A DNA stretch of 64,000 nt from Taenia hydatigena (Eukaryota; Platyhelminthes; Cestoda; Cyclophyllidea; Taeniidae), in the NCBI GenBank assembly GCA_036345935.2, contig JADWOT020000007.1, forward strand, positions 11,266,099 to 11,330,098, given 5' to 3'. A model generated the notes under the pieces. The model was not told the origin of the DNA, made no database searches, and saw only the letters and a list, made by a program, of their open reading frames with translations. Each line of letters begins with the position of its first letter. Position 1 is the first letter of the stretch. Positions 38,971 to 51,110 of the stretch are shown in pieces. Position numbers and translations under genes: made by a program.

Positions 38971-39351
38971 GTAAGTTTTAGAGGTGTTCCTATTCCATTT
39001 ATTAATATTTATATCAGCGTGACTAAACTATTCTATTTAAATTAACTACTCGTTGGTTACCTTAATGAAGCTGTCGCTTTAAACACAGTTTTGTTTGCTT
39101 TTGTGGTTGAAAATCATTTTAGAGTGAATCTGATGTCTGATTGGTTTTGTTATGGCCTCCCACCCTGGAGATTGTCTGCCACTATTTTTGTCATCTAATC
39201 TTTAGTACGTTAGTCTTTGGCCATCAAAAAACATGGAAACTGCTTTTTGTCATAGCGCTTAGGATTGCTAGACCTAGTCGCTGCATGCCCTTTAAATACT
39301 TATCCAAGCAAAATATTTATTTCTGCTGTGCAGCATTCGCGTTTGATTTAG

Positions 39352-42300
39352 ACCAAATGGGAGACTTCAGTCAGCTTGCCGCCAAATCATGGAGTGCTTG
39401 GTCTACTTCTGGCCATCATCATGGCCTTTTGCATTCCATTTGCACTCAGTGTGGTCTGCGGTTTGGGTTTTCGAGCACTAGAGTCAGCTTTCTTCAACGC
39501 AGCTCTTCTTGACAAGAGGCAAAAGGCACACGGCAAGTCTTTAATTCCTTAGTCGTGCTATCGCAATTTAATATTTTAAAACAGATTATAGGCCGACTTA
39601 AATTTTGTGATTAGATGATTTATCGGTTTATTATACCTTTATAAAAGTTGCGTTTTTAAATTTTGTGGAAATTAAAAACGCCTTAAACATGTTGGATGTA
39701 ATGAGTTTTCACTCTGGAAAACAAAATGCTTTGCATTATTGGACCATCGTATCATTGTACTGACACGCTGACTGGATCCTATCACAGCCTCATCAACAAC
39801 ATGCTGTTGTAGGTCTTGTGATTTTCGCAGCTTCGGTACACCTGCTGGGCAAGAGCGGCATTTGGGTCATTTTCGTCGTGCTTCCCCTGCTCCTCGTGAT
39901 CTCTTGCACGTTCAGCATTGTCGGCGCTTCATCAGTCCTGTATCACGATGTCTTCGCGGAGTACATTCGAGTGAGCTCTATCCAATTCTATTTCGTGGCA
40001 ATCTGAGCTTTACTTGCTAATTCTGATACTTCCGCCAAAATTTGTTATTAAGTGCATTGGACACTGCACGACAAATTGACCAAAAACAAGTTCTTAGGTC
40101 TGCATAAATCATTGCAGAACTGTTGACCACCAACGAGAAAACATGATGACTCTATGACACTCAAATGCTGTGCGTGATTCATTGAGTTCTCCGGTTTGTC
40201 TATTCTCTCTTCAGCCCTTCAAAAAGCAGGTAGACAAAGCAACACGTCTGCTCTGTGGCAGGTGACGTGATCATCTCGCGAGCCGACGGAATATGCGTCA
40301 CTGTCGCAGCATGCTCGAATGTGCGGCATGTTACAGTGACACCTGGTACGACTGCAAGTTATGGCTGATAATAATGTAAAAGCAACTTTGCTGACATGAT
40401 AGCCATAAAATACTAAACAATGGATTAGTTAAGCAGAGCCAATGACAAACTATTTGAACGAATTCTGTCTTTGAGTATTCTATCATTTAAATGCGCCCAT
40501 GCTAAATGCATAATCAGGGTTGCTAAGTGTAAAGGAAAGGTAACGATCGCCATCTGTCTGAGGGAATGCGAAATTCAAGACAAAACTAGGGCTAAGTGAT
40601 AAGTGCTTGAATCAAATAACAGACTAACGAAATGTTTCCATTTTCATGGAAAAATGCAGCTCATATAGTATGACAAGCTAAAATAATGCAAACTTGAAGA
40701 TTGCTAGGTACACCAGTCCCATCATCATGCTGCAAGAAATACCGGCCATAATTTGCAGTCTACTGAGCTAGCATTATAAATCGAACAAGAGTTCGACAAT
40801 CTGGCTGTGCATTTCCTTCGCATCATGAATTTGATAACGTTTGCATAGAGTTAGCTAGACATGGGCTTTTCTTGCTGACAACACACACTGACACTCAAAA
40901 TTGGCATTAGTGGCAAAAATTTTGGCTCGATAGTAAGGCGACTCTTCTCTCGCCTCTTTGTTTTGACAGGATCAAGGGGGAATGCAGCACCAGACCTGCC
41001 ATAACACTGGTGTATGGCTGTCGGACACACGGTGCATATCGTGCCTACACGGACGAGATGTCGAGAAGCGAGCTACCGATCGCCTTTACTGTGGCGGCAT
41101 GCATGATACCAGCATTCATTATGTTCTCTGAAATGGCGGTATGCATATAACCCTATTCTTTCAGGGTCATGTGGTTCTGGTAGCAGATTGGCTGATGCCC
41201 CACCAACGCAGCACAATGTGGCTGCGATGCACTATTTCCATCCACTCGATAACTTAACAGGTTATAATAGCAAAGTTGAATGACTGATTCCATTTGGTGA
41301 AATGAGACTTTGCATAGAAGGGCGAGCAGATAAGCAGACACGGCCAAGTAGGTCTTAGGCGAGAATAATCGGTGATGTGGTGATTGCCTAAATGTAGTTA
41401 TAGAGTCATTTATAAGCGTATTTAAAGGAATATCAACTTCAATGTATTTAACTGGGAGTAATGCTAAGTGTTTTGCACTAAGCGATGTTAGCTTCGCATG
41501 TCCCCTCTTAAATCGCACTCAATTTAGGGTTTCAGGTCCGCACATGGTTTTTTCTGTTTATAATACAAACAAACATCCTCATTTAATCTATCAAACAAGA
41601 CGACTTTTAAGATTCTGAACTAATTTTGCTGCAAGAAAACTGTGGCTCAACTGATCTAATATGCCTTTTAACCTATCATTTATGCACTCTCCGGTTTAGC
41701 TAGCTGCAATGCCCCGTTGCAGTAAACGCTGACTCGCCAAATGCATTCATTGCCTCTGCGCACTGCGGGCGCAGATGAGCTGTGATTTATTTTTCGTTCC
41801 GTTATTCTTTCACTATTAGACTCATTCATATTGCAATGTCAAAAGCAAACGAGGGTAACGCTGATTTGGCATTTACTAGGTTCGCATGTGTCAAGAAAAT
41901 GGATGGAACTGTCACTGGCAATCAGGCAACGTAGAGCTTATGTGAGATTATGTTTTCCATATCTCTTCAATCTCGATCTATGCAGCATACATCATTTGGG
42001 CTGCCTGTTGGCTGAATGACCGACTGACTAATCTTCATACCGGCGGAATTGGTGTTTGGGTTGGAGAACAAAAGCGTTTGGAGCCAGTCATTTAAGATCT
42101 AAGCGGTTTAGTTTGATACATCTGCGGCACAAAAGCTAATTCCTTCTCTTGTAGATTTTGCATAATAACACAAAGCCTCACAGCTTGCTTTTGCACTATT
42201 TGCTGTATATTCCACGCCATGAGATGGTTGACGCATCAGGTTCATGAAAATGGGATTTGCCAATGTTTTTATGCATAAGTTATCATCACGTTGAGATGCG

Positions 42301-43970
42301 TACCATGGTAATCAGAAGTCCGTCACTCAGCCGTAACACAGGCATACGTGTGCATCTGCCGACGCATGCGAGCCAATAGTTGGTGTGAGATTAGTCCATC
42401 TAGCTACAGAATGATCTGTCCTTCCTAAAGTATTTTATTGACCTTCATTTCCAAGTAATTTTGGTCAAAAATTGGACGACATTGACAGCATCGAAGCAAT
42501 CTGGAGTGTTCAATAACCAGTCTTAGTTGCACCATTGGGCTCTAAAGGAGGCACTACTTCCTCAATCCTATTCCATAACTTAATTACTGGTGGTTGCTCT
42601 CCAGGTAGTGGCATTCCTATTTTTTAGTCATTGTTATCAAAAAATTATTCTTGCGATTGCAATCGAAAGTGCAAAAGATTAAATTGAGTAGGCAAACGTA
42701 GAACGGAATGGGATGCAGAAAGAATCATGCTTAAAGAGCTGAGAAAAAATTAATCGAACAAGTGGGAAGCGCAAGCGAGTGCGAAAGGTAAAAGATCAGC
42801 ATGATGGCAGAGGTCGGGTGAGGTTGTTTTATAATTCTTTTTGCCATTGCTTTCATTTAGTTTGGAGAATTACGCTGGCACATTTTACTACGGTCTGCAT
42901 TTTAGTCGGCGAATTTCCTTTTCTACGGTCTCTGCACACCCTTTGTTGGATGCCTTTGCCTTAGCATTCTTTGGGAGCGTCTTTCGAAGGCTGCGCTTCT
43001 ACTTGGCTACTTCATTAGTGCAGGGACATCACTTACCACCTGGTTCGTGCTTGATAAAGTGTCATCATTGGGTGTTTCTGGCTCTTCTTGCTTTACTGTG
43101 AGCAAAAATAGAGGTGTCACTTCTTTATTATTGAATATAACTCCCTTCAGCCAATCAGCAGTTTATCGAGGAGGCTATGCTAATATTACATGAGGTTTAA
43201 TGGCAATGCCTCTCCAAGCAGGCAAGTTTCTATGGCGTTAGTTGCAGTAAAAGGCTCATCCAAATCTATTTTGCGTGCATTCAAAATTGACTACTGCATA
43301 TACAACACGTTGGATATGATGCGATACCAGCGCAGACACTTAAAACAGACTGATAATTACGCTGTCTCTGAAGAATTTCTTGCTTTTATCACCTCTGACT
43401 TATCTTTTTAACGACCAGATTCCAAGCAGACCCAGCTTACGGGGTTAGGGATAGCATTTTTGGGTGGCTTTCTGCTACCTGTACTGATCACTGTCCTCCT
43501 CACCAAACCTCTTCCACCCAAATTGGCATCAAGCGTGTGGTGCTGCGTGCAAGAAATTGATAATCTTCTCATGCCATGGCCTGAGGTCTTCAGTCGGTAG
43601 GCAAACCAGCCATCCACCTGACCTTTGCAAAAGTACAAAATTTGCCTTATTTCCTCAAGCCTTTGCATAGCTCAGAACTGTTGCAGTCGAAATTGTTTAA
43701 CCAAACGATAATGACATGCCTTTCTATTTAATCATTCAATGCTTGTATCGGACTCCCCACATTGGTTTGATGGCCAGACAAACGGATCTGCGGTTTTCTC
43801 CACGCCTAAGTGAGAATAAACCACCCTTGTCGGAGGTGCGCAGAGCCCTAGCACCACTGCGTCGCCTAACCTGGTGCATTGTGATTTTCAACCTCGTTGT
43901 ATTTCTCGGTGTCTGGCAGATACTTGGACACGCCATAAAAACACTCAGCTTCGACCGCTTCTTCTTCCTT
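39352..43970 (+). CDS. DUR3: DUR3-type sodium:solute symporter, seven exons (partial)
   Basis: Seven exons join in consistent phase: 39352-39532, 39831-39970, 40215-40261, 40970-41138, 42906-43071, 43419-43596 and 43778-43970, about 358 codons. The product aligns by eye with the C-terminal half of urea-active transporters (DUR3 clade of the sodium:solute symporter/SLC5 superfamily). Matching segments are a W-TSV-xxP-xxGVLG helix start, a G-LGFRALE helix end, LLGKSG, the SSVLYHDVFAEYIRP membrane-loop signature, ILWERLSKAALLLGY, the EIDNLLMPWPEVFSR cytoplasmic motif and RPPLSEV-like NKPPLSEVRRALAPLRRL. Seven hydrophobic segments are visible. Family members import urea or polyamines with Na+ or H+ at the plasma membrane. 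The first recognised intron is GC-AG. Exons for the first helices were not found, and neither were those after GTATGT at 43971. A frame conflict at the 5' edge of the first exon may mark decay. Confidence 0.72.
39533..39830 (+). other. GC-AG intron in the transporter gene
   Basis: The exon ending KRQKAH plus one base is followed by GCAAGT. The next exon begins after ATTTTCGCAG with two bases that restore the frame into SVHLLGKSG. No GT donor nearby keeps the frame: reading on gives SLIP and a stop. This is the second GCAAGT donor in the window after the CDK-like gene. Confidence 0.65.
41139..42905 (+). other. Large intron of the transporter gene
   Basis: The longest intron of the gene (about 1.77 kb), from GTATGC to CTGCATTTTAG. 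A 121-codon minus frame at 41153-41518 lies inside it and has no domain resemblance. No repeat partner was recognised. Confidence 0.5.
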
Positions 43971-46900
43971 GTATGTACTTTTTACAACCCTAGAATTTCT
44001 TCAGCCATCAACGAATAGCGACTACTTTGGTGTCAACGAATTCCAATAAGTTCTTAAAATTGAAGTTTCTAATTTCTGGCAAGAATTTGTAATGCAGTTA
44101 CCTTAAATTTTTGGCCTATGCACACTTCACAAAGCACGTACCTTAAGCAAAGCTGTGTGTTTAACAACCTTTTGACAACATTACCAGCAAGGCACATGAG
44201 AGATGTGTGTAAGGAGAACTATATGGTCGTTTTCTAACTTCAATACTAATTATTTTGGTTTTAAAGGCGATTGCATTTACACTGAATTCATGGCTCTTTA
44301 TAAAAGGTGGGATCAATTGAAGTTTGGACATACCTATCTACCATCACCTGTGTCGCTTCTTCTCTGTCCCTGCCAACCTGCAATCAAAGGGTCTACTTTT
44401 GGCGCCGACTTCACAGGCTTAGGATGTTGATGAGGTAGTGATAGGAGCTTCATTTCATTAAACTTACTTTGTAAAGTAGGTTGGATGGTTTCACTCTTTA
44501 CGCACTAATTTAAGCACGCAGCGGTTAGCATGGAGGTCCTTGCGCTCTGCTTTCTTTGCAACAAGCACGCCAGTGTTTCCAGAATTTTGCTTGCTGTCGC
44601 ATTGATACTGTAAGAACTGATGTCTTCTATTCAAAATTTAACAGCAATGTTCTATCTTGTATTAGACGTTGGCTGTCCAGACTTCCCCACAGAAAGACAC
44701 ATCAAACGCTGACATCAGCACAAAGCAAGTATCGAGATTTTCACTGCTTTCAGAGTGCTTATTGCAAGGAAGACATTTAAATAAATTATAAGACATGTTC
44801 AAATAAAGCACTAATAAATCTCATTTGTAAAACAACAGCCAAGAATGGCAGCAGCTGTTTTCCGTGTGAGCACAGCTCATTGTGCGGACTTTGGGCACCA
44901 AGTCGACTGTGCACAGCAATGAGCGATTGCTGAGGATTGGCATTAGTGTGGACTTGCTGTAGATTCCCGTGATGCTACCGGAATCCTTTAAGCGTTAAAG
45001 TGCTTCTGGTAGGCCTCGTTTTATATCACCGCAATGCGCTGACCCCAAAATGCCTATGATGTCTAACCTCTTACACGATTATGCGTCCACCATTATTGGG
45101 GCAACATCTCAATTACTAATTTTGATGTCGTCCATGTTCTATTACTTGAAAATCACAACTTGTGTTAGTAGTGGAATGCTTACACACAAGTCTGTGTGGA
45201 ATTTCTGTTAATAATAACTGTTTGCTGCCAACCTGTTATCATAAAAATTAAATATTCAGCATTTCGTACATCAGAGCTGGCTCCAATTCAGCTCCACGAT
45301 GATTTCCTTGTCTTATTTATGATTCGCTTAGCATTTCTAGTTCCGTGTAGTGTCTTTGGTATCACAAATATTATAGGGAACTAATGAAGCACTTTGCCTA
45401 ACCACGTCAAAATGTATTAAGCTGTGGGAAGTACCATAATCATTCCGGGAACTTGTAACTAAGTGAATGATTATGATTAGGAGGAGACTGCATCCCGACC
45501 TTGCCGACGGTATGCCCAGCCAAAACGTCACGACCTGGCAATTGTTAGTAGCGGGGAATGTGGCCTCAGAGCGTGATGCGATGATGTCAATCCCTGTGTC
45601 ACGGTCTGGTTTAAGATGAACAGTTGGGTGGGAGGTAGCCAGTATATCTGAGCGTATTGAAGCTGAAGACACTGTTGGTCCCCGAAGAGATGACACCCTC
45701 TGATCCTATGATATCCCTTTGCCATGTCCCCATCTGACCACGCTGCTTGACCCAGTCTGCAAAAAAATTTCCCTTACTCCGTATCGGGATAAATTAATGG
45801 GTCCGCATTTTATCCAAAGTAATTATTTTCCTTTTGTCTTAGCTCTCTGAAATTCTGGCACGCACGCATTATGCTGCAACTAAAATTAAAGTTCGCGTGG
45901 AATGCATCGTTACTGTACGAAATGTTACGAATGCTATCTTACGCGCGGGTGGTCGAAGGAGTGCTTTCGTTCACATCATCACTACGCGCATGTTTTTGCC
46001 TATAAAACTTGCTTCATGTTGAGTGAGTATATTCATGCTTTTGTGGCTCATGGTTCACAGGCGTTGACATCGAACTGTTAAGACAATGTTATAAACACGC
46101 AATCCCTTTTACTTCCCGATTTCGTCATGTTAACACCAATGCAGCTCATCAACATTGTGTGCTATCTTCAGTAGTGCAGCAAAATGCATTACCTTGTGCT
46201 TTACATTGATTATTTCGCGATGTAGAAGCAAATATCAACAAATACAGGGTAACCGATCATTGAGCATATTTTTGGGAAGTTATGAGCACTAAGCAATGTT
46301 TAAAATGCATGGCAGATAATCGATGAGTTAACTTTGTTAACTCCTTTTGAGCAATTCTCCGGCCACATGCCTTACTAGCTAGCCTCACCGTGTTCATTAT
46401 GGTATCTAAAATTTATTCTTTAGCATGCACGTTGACTACCGTCTTTAACTTTATTTATTTAAATTTATTCGCCAAGCATGTGGGCAGATGTTTGCATGTA
46501 GACGGCATTGTGTGACTCTGTACTCCAAAATCGCTTTAATTTGCTCAATATCATAAGGCTTTTTAATATGTTGTCAAGAAAACGGTGATTGCGGCCAAAT
46601 GAATCAGGCTGATTTCGTAATTAATCAAATTACGTGTGCTGGTTGTAAAAATGGAAAAAAAATGCAAGATGCACTCAAGCGCAAGACAATAAATTCGATT
46701 AATTTGCCTGAATTCGACGTCTGGGTAACGCGTATTTAGACCGAATAAGGATTGAGGAGTTTCTACTGTCGTGGCATGAGCATGTTACAACTTATGGCTC
46801 AAGCAAATAACCTTATTGAATGATTGTTTAAGAGTCATAATTTGGGTTTACAAGGAATATCAAAGGACTAATTTCACTATTGAACCGTTAAGCGCATCCC

Positions 46901-47949
46901 TCTCGTGTTTCGGGTTGCATGACTTGGCAGACTGTGCAAAACTATGTCTTCGTGCAGTAGAATACAGAATTAATTGCTTTCTATTAACAGCTAATGCATA
47001 GTCTATTTTAAAACAGAAGGGGAACAACCCTGGTTTTTATTTGGCAGTTCCTTAATGTGGTAGAGAATGGTACTAGCATAGGATTTGTGGTTAATTCTTA
47101 AGCTATAAAAATATGTTACATCATAACAATCTCAGCTGCTAGTATTTATTCAAAAAGCAGTAAGCAATAAATGGCACAGTCAGTCTTCAATCACGGTATC
47201 GCATGGGCAATAACCTGCAAAGTAGGATACAATATTTCCACGGAAAATCGATAATGCCACATAGAACTGAAAATGTCATCATGTTGTATGCTACTTGACC
47301 AACAATTTTATCATAGTGCTTTATGTGCTTCTCACCGAAAACTCGCGAAAGGTATCCCCTCATTTTTCGGTTTTAGCTTTCACGTACCTTCGTCTTTACA
47401 CTTGGTCTCGTTAAATTACATCGATGTGGGGAAACTGAAAGAAAATCTTCTTTGTGACTGCGATTGACTCTTGATGCTGACGCACGGTTGTTGGTTATCG
47501 TCTTCCCCTTTACTATCTCGATCTAATGCACCTATGACAGCATTGCCAAATGTACAGTCTTGTCACCAGCCCTCTCTCTTGCCGGACGGTTCACTTCTTC
47601 TGACAGATAGGTCGGAATTCGTTGGTTTTGATCTTATGCTTTACGATAAGCAAATGTCGACTTTATAGACGACGAACGCTATTCCCATAGGTAATGTAAA
47701 GTTAACTAGACCGGAAGTACAGCACTTGATTTGCAGTTTATTTGTCGACATCGACAATCGCAGTATTCGCACGTCCAAGCACCGATTTTGTAAGAGCTCA
47801 AAACTGAAATGCGGTCACTGCATCACGAAGTGCCCGATGGCGAAGACTTAGATGATGGGGAAAAGTGGAAGCCTTACTAGGTAAGGAGTAATAACGGATG
47901 CTAAGACCCATTTCTGGCGGCCCTGACTCTCAGCTACCTAGTTTCATCC
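43971..47949. other. Region after the transporter, no further exon recognised
   Basis: The transporter should continue after the donor at 43971, but no following exon was identified. A 119-codon minus frame at 45337-45696 has a balanced composition without a domain and is treated as unproven. Confidence 0.4.
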
Positions 47950-48690
47950 TTTATTGGATGCCGTTTTACCGCCATCGAAACTAATTCGGATGCTGATTTT
48001 CTGCCCATCAATAGCAATAGCAGTGCACACTCGACTTGACCAATCCATCTTTTTAAGTGTTATTGCGGGTGCAAACGGACGTGGATTTCGCCTAACCTTA
48101 CCATCGCCATCCTCATCAACACTAGCATTGATGTCGGGACGGCCATAATTGGCACTAACGAAAAAAGTCGCTTCACCCATAGAACCTTGTCCTACCACTT
48201 CAATCGAGCATCACCCATTTTCCTTAATCCCCACCTTCACCTTCGTTTTCGTTTCCCTTCATGCACGCCTCGAATCCGCATTCTGCAATGCTAATGACGG
48301 CAATATCACCACCTCCCGGCGATGTTATTAGACATATCAGTAAGTAAGTTCCCCTTCTCAATGCAGCCTTTAATCTTTAGTCAGCTTTTACTACTCACAC
48401 CCAATCATTTGTGTGTCTACCCCCACTCAGGCCTCATCTGTGACAGTGGACGGGCGGAAAACCTTAGGGATCAACAGGAACAAGCGCAGGGTGATGGCGA
48501 CGAGGAATCAAAATGTGACCTATCTGACCGTTTGCTTATGCCGAGTCAGTGGTCGGATATGGATGGGCAGGCAAAGTGACGGCACTTACCATTCTCACAG
48601 ATGACATCCGGTTCTTTAATGTCGGCATCGCTCACTGCAGTAACAACGTTGCCGGAAAGCCAACTGTTGACTACGCAGGGGACGACAAAG
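47950..48690 (+). repeat. Dispersed repeat R4, copy B (duplicated gene fragment)
   Basis: Partner of 33780-34470. The first block ends TAISPPPGDVIRHIS followed by donor GTAAGT at 48340. An acceptor CCCCACTCAG (48430) leads to GLICDSGRAENLRD, then an acidic GDGDEESKCDLSDR segment that copy A also keeps (GDGDE, then CDLSD). The intron is 91 bp against 64 bp in copy A. The frame beyond the second exon is open here for longer than in copy A, and the minus strand is also open (47944-48198). No function was recognised. Confidence 0.65.
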
Positions 48691-50979
48691 GAGGTGGGCG
48701 TGGAATCGGAGACCGAGGAGGAAAGGATGTGGATGCGGCGAGAAGATTGCAAGAAGGGAAATACAAGACACTCTGCAAATTAAGTTACCTAGATGAGCGA
48801 CTACCATTTGTGTCATTGCACGTAGAACCAAGCCAGTTAGTCGCTCATCTAGCACTTGTCTTAATACATGAGTCGAGAGCGCGATTGCTACGCTCTTCTT
48901 CTCCCAGCTCATCATCTGCTACTTCTGACTCTCCCACACCTTTCAGTAAGTTTGCACTCTTCATTACCTTCTTTCGTTTACTATGTTGATGCCTTTCCCA
49001 CCCAAGAGAACGTACTTTCTTCTCCGGCTCTTCTTCCATTGTAGTGGTTCAAACGACTGAGGAGGCGTCTCCGCTACCTATATTCCTCGTGCTACTGCTG
49101 CCATCGCTGTCCCCAGCTCTAATCTCACTGATTAATCTCTTAGTTTCCATACTAACAAACCTAACAATGATTTGACTGTTTAACTGGCTGATTAGTTGTT
49201 TGATTGACTGGTTAATTAAATTATTTATCCACCTCCTTACTTCTTGGCTTATACTTGACCTGTTTCGTTGTTTGGCTGATTATTCATAAAATGATTGCGT
49301 ACTTTAATCAGCATTTTGCCAAAGTGCTGGCAGGTGGTAGACTAATTCGATCGATTTAAAATAAATAGAGATCACGGCACTGGTGCTAAGTTCCCACCAG
49401 CTTAGTACCATTCTTTAGCTCCCCAATCCTCTCCTCAGCTGATAAGAGTTGCCATACACTACCGCAGTCATGAATGGCGTACTTGTCCCTCCCTTCTTTT
49501 CTTTTTATTTTGCGCATTACAGTTCTCCAGCTAAAGCCATATTTTCGTGGTACTTTTCACACGACACTGTTAAATTGCGATGGCCGACGCTGGAGGTTTT
49601 CCGATGACATGACCAAGGAAAACGCTTGAAATAGGATGCGGGCTATAAAGTGCTTGTGTGGCTTGATTTACCCTCGATTGTAGAAAAAAGGGACCACTTT
49701 GGGTCACCACCATTGCACCATCGTCTTTAGGCGGCGCCAGTAGTCCTAAACCTTACTGCAGGCATACACCTCCAATATACCCTCATTCTTCTTCGAGTTA
49801 GTCAAGAACTTCCAGCATCATGCTCAAGCCTTTAAACCTTCACCAACTACACGTTTTTCGAAAGCTGTGGATCAGTGCAGTCTACCTGTACTTTAACCAG
49901 CATTTCGAGACATTTTTACACGCACAGCGTTGTCATTCGTGATATTTGTCTCTCTCACCATAAAATATGTTGCATCTGGCGGCCGGGAATGGAAATCATC
50001 GCCTTGGTATTAACGTGCCTCATAACTTGCCAACCTATCGACAACCTCATTTTTGACTTCCTGGTTCCCTCTATGAGTTGGTTTCTCCCTCATTGGTAAG
50101 AATGCCCATGCGATAACTTAAATCCCTGGTAGATGGGCAACGTGGTGGCGAAACCTAGCCACGGAATTTAAGCTGAATATAAAAGAGTTACAAAGGATTT
50201 TTATATAAGCTGAGTGCTTTTTGTGCAGGATACATCCATAGTCGAAATTATACGTGTAGCGTGTCCTCCGCAGTCGTTACGTGATGCATTTTTTTAGTAG
50301 TTTGCAGCCTCTATCCCTCAGGAAGAGATGGTGGAATCGGGTCGGTGGATGAATTTGATGGCTGTTGCCACTGCTTCCTCCATTAACACAGCACCCGAAG
50401 GGTAGCCTTGGCAGGGCGACATTGCTAATGGCGATCATTGGCAGGGACCGCCCTACGTGTATGCTTCTGCACAGTGCTCGAGGTTTACTAGCTTCCTCCT
50501 TTGCATCCACAAATTGCCGTCGCCACCACCACCAAAACTGCGTGCCATGTAGTCGGTTCGGAAGACAAGTCAGCAAATAGCATACCATTGCAAAATTCAA
50601 TGAGCTTACCATAAGTGCTAACCACTGCTCATTAAAGCTAGGTTATTTTAATGACAAGGCAATGCAGCAAAAGAATAACACTTTCGAATTAGGCAAGCTT
50701 TTCAACGAGCGAGATTCGTCTACGTATTCCACAGCGAAAAAACCATTCAGTTGCTAAAGCGTTCGAATAGCATCCTTAATCAAGAACCACTGATGGTTGA
50801 GTAGCAGTGTCGAAACAAGCGCAGACGAGGTTGACCTCACTTTTTTCGACCAGAGAGCAGAAATCGATGCGTTCGCAAATAACTTTAGCGCAAATCGGCA
50901 CTCCACGCCCTACTTGCCCACTACATCTTAAGTGTAATGGCGCCCTAAGAAGCAGTAATGCAGCCTACATACTCGCACC
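48691..50979. other. Intergenic stretch, no gene recognised
   Basis: A plus frame running to 48989 reaches a TTTCAGTAAGT donor-like site at about 48946 after a Ser-rich stretch, which could be a further R4-linked exon. A 111-codon minus frame at 50277-50612 has no recognised domain. Confidence 0.35.
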
Positions 50980-51110
50980 TCCATGTTTTGCCATTACTTC
51001 CTTCTGTCACAAGACTGACCGAATCGCAGCGATGAATGCTGTTGATAAGGGGCCCGGCCACGCGACCATAATCACGGGTCCCATTCACTTGAAGGTCAGG
51101 CAAATCACTC
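50980..51110 (-). repeat. Short dispersed repeat R6, inverted copy B
   Basis: Partner of 33125-33275 in opposite orientation. The plus strand reads FCHKTDRIAAMNAVDKG and then a GTP..LKV-like ending, while the partner carries the related reading on its minus strand. Confidence 0.65.

Noticed and set aside
41153..41518. 121-codon minus frame
   Set aside because: Lies wholly inside a transporter intron with no domain resemblance.
43597..44430. Search for the next transporter exon after 43970, including the frame at 44203-44430
   Set aside because: No hydrophobic helix of the expected type and no acceptor in the required phase.
45337..45696. 119-codon minus frame with a second open register at 45528-45725
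   Set aside because: Plausible composition but no recognised motif or consistent splice sites; kept only as a note.
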